Positions 33,462-37,093 of a stretch of 37,093 bases of DNA are shown piece by piece. Location: NCBI RefSeq assembly GCF_016862215.1, contig NZ_BOMN01000145.1, forward strand, positions 1 through 37,093, written 5' to 3'. This DNA is from Winogradskya humida. GTDB lineage: Bacteria; Actinomycetota; Actinomycetes; Mycobacteriales; Micromonosporaceae. A program made the position numbers and the translations under genes. The notes under the pieces are model-generated. The model had not been told where the DNA came from, searched no databases, and saw only the letters and a program-made list of their open reading frames with translations. Numbering within the stretch: the stretch's first letter is position 1; each line of letters opens with the position of its first letter.

Positions 33462-34529
33462 CTAGCTCATGACTTCGCGGTAGATCTCGGTGAGGTACTG
33501 CTCGGCGCGGGGGGAGCCGAGGATGCCGGGGCTCATTTTGTTCATCACGTAGGCGATGGCCATGCGGCGCTGTGTGTCGATGATGGCCATGGAGCCGCCC
33601 CAGCGGCCCCAGTAGGCGATCCTGCCTTCGGGGATCCAGGGGAGGGTGCGGTGGTCGCTGAGGGCGAGGCCGGGGCCCCAGCGCAGGTAGAGGCCGTTGA
33701 CGAGGTCGGTGCCGGCGGTTTGTTGCTGGTGGATGCGGTCGTCGCTGATCAGGGGGGACAGGATCCGGGCGACCGAGCGGGCGTTGCCGTGGCCGTTGGC
33801 GGCGCCGATCTCGGCGGATTGCCAGGCGGGGGTGCCTGCGGCGTCGGCCGGGACCGCCGGGGCGGTGAAGGTGCGGTATCGGATGCTGGCGGGGTCCAGG
33901 GCGGAGGTGTCGATGGCCGGCGGCGGGATCAGGTCGGCGACCCGGTGGCGGTCGGCGGGGGCCGCGCCGATCTGGAAGTCGGCGTTCAGGGGGCCCGCGA
34001 TGCTTTCGGCGACGTAATCCCGCAGTGATCGGCCGGTTCGCCGCCGGACGAGTTCGCCGAGCAGGAAGCCCTGGGTCATCAGGTGGTAGCCGGATGCCGT
34101 GCCGGGCTCCCACCACGGTGCTTGGGCGGCGAGGCGGTCGGCGGCGGCACGGGCGTCGTAGAGGTCGTCGACGCTGCTCGGTGGGTCGAATCCGGGGAGG
34201 CCGGCCGTGTGGGCCAGGAGGTGGCGGACCAGGATGCCGCTCTTGCCGTTGGCGGCGAACTCCGGCCAGTACGACGCGACCGGGGCGTCGAGGTCGAGGT
34301 CCAGGGTGAGGACTGCGAGCGCGGTGACGATCTTGGTGATCGAGAAGACGTTCGTGATGGTGTCGCGTTCCCACGGGCGGGTCCGGGCGGCGTCCTGGTG
34401 ACCGCCCCACACGTCGAGGACGAGCTCGCCGTCGATCTCCACGGCGATCGAGGCGCCCAGTTCGGCGCCGGTGGCGAGGTTGTGGCCGAGCGCTGCGCGT
34501 ACCGCGGCGAAGCGTGTTTCTGTCGTCAT
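33462..34529 (-). CDS. serine hydrolase, beta-lactamase/EstB (class C-like) family
   Basis: 355 residues, no signal peptide, so cytoplasmic. Catalytic Ser-x-x-Lys is FSITK (S63, K66); the partner Tyr is Y148 in SGYHLMTQGFLLGELV, as in family VIII esterases (EstB). Other family features are VFSITKIVTALAVL, LLAHTAGLPGF and WGRWGGSMAIIDTQRRMAIAYVMNKM. It probably hydrolyses small esters rather than beta-lactams. It lies 35 bases after the MerR gene on the same strand and is probably co-transcribed with it. Confidence 0.92.
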   Translation of the reverse strand: MTTETRFAAVRAALGHNLATGAELGASIAVEIDGELVLDVWGGHQDAARTRPWERDTITNVFSITKIVTALAVLTLDLDLDAPVASYWPEFAANGKSGILVRHLLAHTAGLPGFDPPSSVDDLYDARAAADRLAAQAPWWEPGTASGYHLMTQGFLLGELVRRRTGRSLRDYVAESIAGPLNADFQIGAAPADRHRVADLIPPPAIDTSALDPASIRYRTFTAPAVPADAAGTPAWQSAEIGAANGHGNARSVARILSPLISDDRIHQQQTAGTDLVNGLYLRWGPGLALSDHRTLPWIPEGRIAYWGRWGGSMAIIDTQRRMAIAYVMNKMSPGILGSPRAEQYLTEIYREVMS

Positions 34530-34564
34530 GTGGTCAGGTTGCGGGCTTCACATCGGTGGGAAGG

Positions 34565-34918
34565 TCAAGGCGTAGTGGAGGAGATCACCTCGGCGAACTC
34601 CAGGATGGCCCTGCGGCGTGCCGCGAGATCGTCGATGCGTTCCTGCATCGCACCGGCCTCGCGGCGGAGCCGGGCCACGAAGGCGGCGTCGGCCGTGAGC
34701 TGCGGGCCGGCCAGCAGCGGCAGGGCGTCCCGGATGAGCCGGGTGGGCAGTCCCGCGGCCAGCAGACCGCGGATCTGGCCGATCAGCCGGACGCCCTCGG
34801 GGCAGTACACCCGGTAGCCGTTGCGGTCCCGGCCGGGCGTGATCAGCTCCTGCTCCTCGTAGTAGCGCAGCAGCCGCGCCGTCACTCCGGTGCAAGCGGT
34901 CATCTCACCGATTCGCAT
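34565..34918 (-). CDS. MerR-family transcription regulator
   Basis: 117 residues. N-terminal MerR winged helix: MRIGEMTACTGVTARLLRYYEEQELITPGRDRNGYRVY, then a coiled dimer helix (AAFVARLRREAGAMQERIDDLAARRRAI). There are no C-terminal metal Cys residues, so it senses something other than metals. It sits 3 bases after the methyltransferase gene and upstream of the serine hydrolase on the same strand; the three form one likely operon. Confidence 0.93.
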   Translation of the reverse strand: MRIGEMTACTGVTARLLRYYEEQELITPGRDRNGYRVYCPEGVRLIGQIRGLLAAGLPTRLIRDALPLLAGPQLTADAAFVARLRREAGAMQERIDDLAARRRAILEFAEVISSTTP

Positions 34919-34921
34919 GCC

Positions 34922-35692
34922 TCATATCTTGGCAGCGACGGCGCCGTACGCGTCGAGCCATTCGGGGTCGTCGGCGGGGCCGGGGCGCCACAGGGGGAGC
35001 TGGACCAGGCCGGGTTCGATCAGGGTGAGGCCGTCGAAGCAGGTGGCCAGGTCCTCGGGGCTGCGCAGGATGTACGGCACGCCGCCGCTCTCGGCGAGCT
35101 TGGCGCTGCCCTCGACCACGGCGGGGGTGGTGTCCGTGCCGTCCCACAGGACCAGGTGGCTGCCGGGGACGGTGCCGGACATGGTGGTGCGGACGATGTC
35201 GCGCAGGACTGTCAGGTCCGGCTCGTAGCCGAGGACGCCCATGAACATGACAGCGACCGGTTTGCTGAAGTCGAGGGTGCGGGCGGCTTCGGCGAGGATC
35301 TTCTCCGGGTGGTGGTAGTCGGCGTGGACGTAGGTCGTGTCGCCGCCGGCCGGGAGGGATCTGGCGTGGGCGAGGACCAGGGGGTCGTTGTCGACGTAGA
35401 CGATGCGGGATTCGGGGGCGACGCCGTGGGCCACCTCGTGGGTGTTCTGCATGGTGGGCAGGCCGGTGCCGATGTCGAGGAACTGGCGTACGCCCGCCTC
35501 GCCGGCCAGGTGGCGGACCACCCGGATCAGGAACCTGCGGGACTGCCGGGCCATGAGCACGATCTCGGGGTAGACCTGCGCCACCGCGTCGCCGGCGGCA
35601 CGGTCGGCGGGGAAGTTGTCCGTCCCGCCCATCCAGTAGTTCCAGATCCGGGCCGCGTGCGGGATCTCCACCTGCAATTCCGAGTCCACCAT
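34922..35692 (-). CDS. SAM-dependent methyltransferase, DUF574 type
   Basis: 256 residues. Typical features of the actinobacterial DUF574/Methyltransf_19 family: ARIWNYWMGGTDNFPADRAAGDAV at the N-terminus, the SAM motif QFLDIGTGLPTMQNTHEVA, VYVDNDPLVLAHAR and YVHADYHHPEKIL. Members are abundant in Streptomyces-like genomes and their substrates are mostly unknown. ATG 35692 overlaps, on the opposite strand, a CCATGG palindrome. It is divergent from the MFS exporter. Confidence 0.93.
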   Translation of the reverse strand: MVDSELQVEIPHAARIWNYWMGGTDNFPADRAAGDAVAQVYPEIVLMARQSRRFLIRVVRHLAGEAGVRQFLDIGTGLPTMQNTHEVAHGVAPESRIVYVDNDPLVLAHARSLPAGGDTTYVHADYHHPEKILAEAARTLDFSKPVAVMFMGVLGYEPDLTVLRDIVRTTMSGTVPGSHLVLWDGTDTTPAVVEGSAKLAESGGVPYILRSPEDLATCFDGLTLIEPGLVQLPLWRPGPADDPEWLDAYGAVAAKI

Positions 35693-35765
35693 GGAATCAT
35701 TGATATCTCACCTGTCAACGCCCCCCGGGCAGGCCAGCCGGGCCGGGACGGGTGAGGATGATCAG

Positions 35766-36929
35766 GTGAAACGCCTGACCTTTCTGTTCGCCGTGGCCGC
35801 CGGTGCCGCCGTCGGCAACCTGTACTGGGCTCAGCCCCTGCTCGACCTGATCGCGGAGGACCTGCACGCGCCGACCGCGGCCGCCGGGTGGCTGGTCACC
35901 GCGACCCAATTGGGGTACGCCGCCGGCATCCTTCTCATCGTCCCGCTCGGCGACGTGCTCGACCGCCGCAAGCTGATTCCCGTGATGATGCTGTGCGCGG
36001 CGGTCGCGCTCGCCGCGTGCGCCGCCGCGCCCAGTTTCGGGGTGCTGCTCGCCGCGATCACCGCGCTGGGCGTCACGACGGTCGCCGGGCAGATCCTGAC
36101 GCCGCTCGCGGGGGACCTCGCGGACGATGCCACCCGGGGGCACGTGGTCGGCACGGTGGCGTCGGGCATCCTGACCGGGATCCTGGTCTCGCGGACGGTC
36201 AGCGGGCTGGTCGCGGGTGTTGCCGGGTGGCGCGCGATCTACGTGGTCGCCGCGCTGGCCGCTGTGGTTTTCGCGGTGCTGCTCCACCGGGCGATTCCGG
36301 CATTGGAACCCAAGACCAGGCTTGCGTACCCCCGGCTGATCGGTTCGGTCTTTGCCGTTGTCGTGCGGGAGCGGACCGTACGCTGGACGCTCGTCCTCGG
36401 CGCGACCGGCTTCGCCACCTTCACCCTGTTCTGGACCTCGCTGACGTTCCTGCTCAGCGCGCCGCCGTTCGGCTATCCCGTGTCGGTGATCGGGTTGTTC
36501 GGCCTGGCCGGGCTCGCAGGCGCCGTGGCCGCCCAGCGCACCGGCAAGCTGCACGACCGGGGGTTCTCGCTGCCGGGCACCGGGATCGGCTGGGCGGTCA
36601 TCCTGCTCAGTTTCGTGGTCGCTGCGTTCTCCGGGCGCTCGGTGCTGCTGATCCTCGTGGTGATCGTCGTGCTGGACATCGCCATGCAGGGTGTCAACAT
36701 CCTGAACCAGCTGCGCGTCTTCGCCGTCTCGCACGAGGCGCGGAGCCGGCTCAACACCGCCTACGTCACCAGCAACTTCATCGGCGGCGCGATCGGGTCC
36801 GCGGCGGCGTCGGTGCTCTGGTCCGCCGGCGGCTGGACTGCGGTGACCGTCGCCGGGATGGTTCTCAGCTGCTTCGCGCTCACCGTCTGGGCCCTCGGTC
36901 GTCGGGGTGCCCTGATCACTGCCGGTTAA
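35766..36929 (+). CDS. MFS exporter, DHA1 (AraJ/sugar-efflux-like)
   Basis: 387 residues with 12 predicted membrane spans. The loop 2-3 signature GDVLDRRKLI and the N-terminal NLYWAQPLLDLIAEDL block point to the drug/sugar efflux (DHA1) group. It probably exports a drug or small polar molecule in exchange for protons. GTG 35766 is preferred (GAGG at 35754-35757); the longer frame from 35691 shares sequence with the divergent methyltransferase start. The stop codon lies inside the first of two 15-base direct repeats. Confidence 0.92.
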   Translation: MKRLTFLFAVAAGAAVGNLYWAQPLLDLIAEDLHAPTAAAGWLVTATQLGYAAGILLIVPLGDVLDRRKLIPVMMLCAAVALAACAAAPSFGVLLAAITALGVTTVAGQILTPLAGDLADDATRGHVVGTVASGILTGILVSRTVSGLVAGVAGWRAIYVVAALAAVVFAVLLHRAIPALEPKTRLAYPRLIGSVFAVVVRERTVRWTLVLGATGFATFTLFWTSLTFLLSAPPFGYPVSVIGLFGLAGLAGAVAAQRTGKLHDRGFSLPGTGIGWAVILLSFVVAAFSGRSVLLILVVIVVLDIAMQGVNILNQLRVFAVSHEARSRLNTAYVTSNFIGGAIGSAAASVLWSAGGWTAVTVAGMVLSCFALTVWALGRRGALITAG

Positions 36930-36975
36930 GTTGTGTGCAATTAAGTTGTGTGCAATTTAATTGCACACAACCTAA
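36926..36975. promoter_or_regulatory. direct and inverted TTGTGTGCAA repeats (MarR/OhrR-like operator)
   Basis: TTAAGTTGTGTGCAA occurs twice back to back (36926-36940, 36941-36955) and once inverted (36961-36975, TTGCACACAACCTAA, one base different). The inner palindrome GTTGTGTGCAA-n5-TTGCACACAAC is a typical two-fold operator. It resembles the AT-rich operators of MarR/OhrR-type regulators and probably serves a gene beyond the window edge. As an alternative it could be a terminator of the MFS gene, but AT content and repeated half sites favour protein binding. Confidence 0.6.
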
Positions 36976-37005
36976 CGCTGCGTATCGGCTTGCGGCTGTC
37001 CGGGG

Positions 37006-37093
37006 CTGGGCCTGTGGTGGGCTGGGCCTGTGGTGGGCTGGGCCTGTGGTGGGCTGGGCCTGTGGTGGGCTGGGCCTGTGGTGGGCTGGGCCT
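37006..37093. repeat. 16-bp tandem repeat, at least 5.5 copies, running off the window
   Basis: The unit CTGGGCCTGTGGTGGG is repeated without change over 88 bases and continues past the last base. No coding frame begins here. It may be a minisatellite-like tract or the start of a low-complexity gene. Confidence 0.9.

Noticed and set aside
37006..37093. CRISPR array
   Set aside because: Units are 16 bases and contiguous, with no spacers.

Overview
The window is GC-rich DNA (roughly 70 % by eye) with many GTG/TTG starts, ATGA start/stop overlaps, an ECF sigma factor paired with a CU044_5270-type protein, a DUF574-type methyltransferase and many small regulator-effector pairs. This is the style of a filamentous actinomycete; Micromonosporaceae (Actinoplanes-like) is my best guess, from recognition only. 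All family names below come from reading translated sequence; no database search was run.

Layout. 0-3.5 kb: an L,D-transpeptidase lipoprotein followed directly by an unknown protein (- strand), divergent from an ECF sigma/membrane-anchored partner pair. 3.5-5.7 kb: a decayed alpha/beta-hydrolase, an MmyB-type XRE regulator and a GNAT acetyltransferase. 5.7-11.5 kb: a LacI regulator divergent from a complete ytfQ-ytfR-ytfT-yjfF-like sugar ABC importer, with paired LacI-type operators between them. 11.5-16 kb: a Crp/Fnr regulator divergent from a tightly overlapped three-gene operon (nucleotidyl-cyclase-like protein, STAND-like NTPase with helical repeats, and a possible SPFH-like protein). This operon is the best candidate for an undescribed system: its first two proteins share an Asn-rich FGNNNT motif that looks like an amyloid-type signalling motif. 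16-19.4 kb: a secreted GH26-like hydrolase, then a TetR regulator divergent from a TetX-like FAD monooxygenase, with three tetO-like operators in the gap.

19.4-29.5 kb is a polymorphic-toxin locus. It holds a Sel1-repeat remnant, a 115-bp MITE-like inverted repeat, a CdiI-like immunity gene, and a SUKH (SMI1/KNR4) immunity gene coupled to a 2615-residue Sec-exported RHS protein with IPT/TIG, seven PPC-like repeats, YD repeats, a HINT protease and a C-terminal nuclease, plus a small XRE gene. 29.4-32.9 kb carries a Tat-type DyP peroxidase with an unusual GXXEG motif, an expansin-like protein with a ricin-B lectin, a PhyH-type dioxygenase and a MarR regulator. 33.3 kb has an initiator tRNA-Met with a strong terminator. 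33.4-36.9 kb has a methyltransferase-MerR-serine hydrolase group divergent from an MFS exporter. The window ends in a repeated palindromic operator-like site and a 16-bp tandem repeat that runs off the edge.

Recurrent themes are divergent regulator/effector pairs with readable operators, secreted carbohydrate- and wall-active proteins, and conflict functions (RHS toxin with immunity genes, and the putative motif-coupled NTPase operon).
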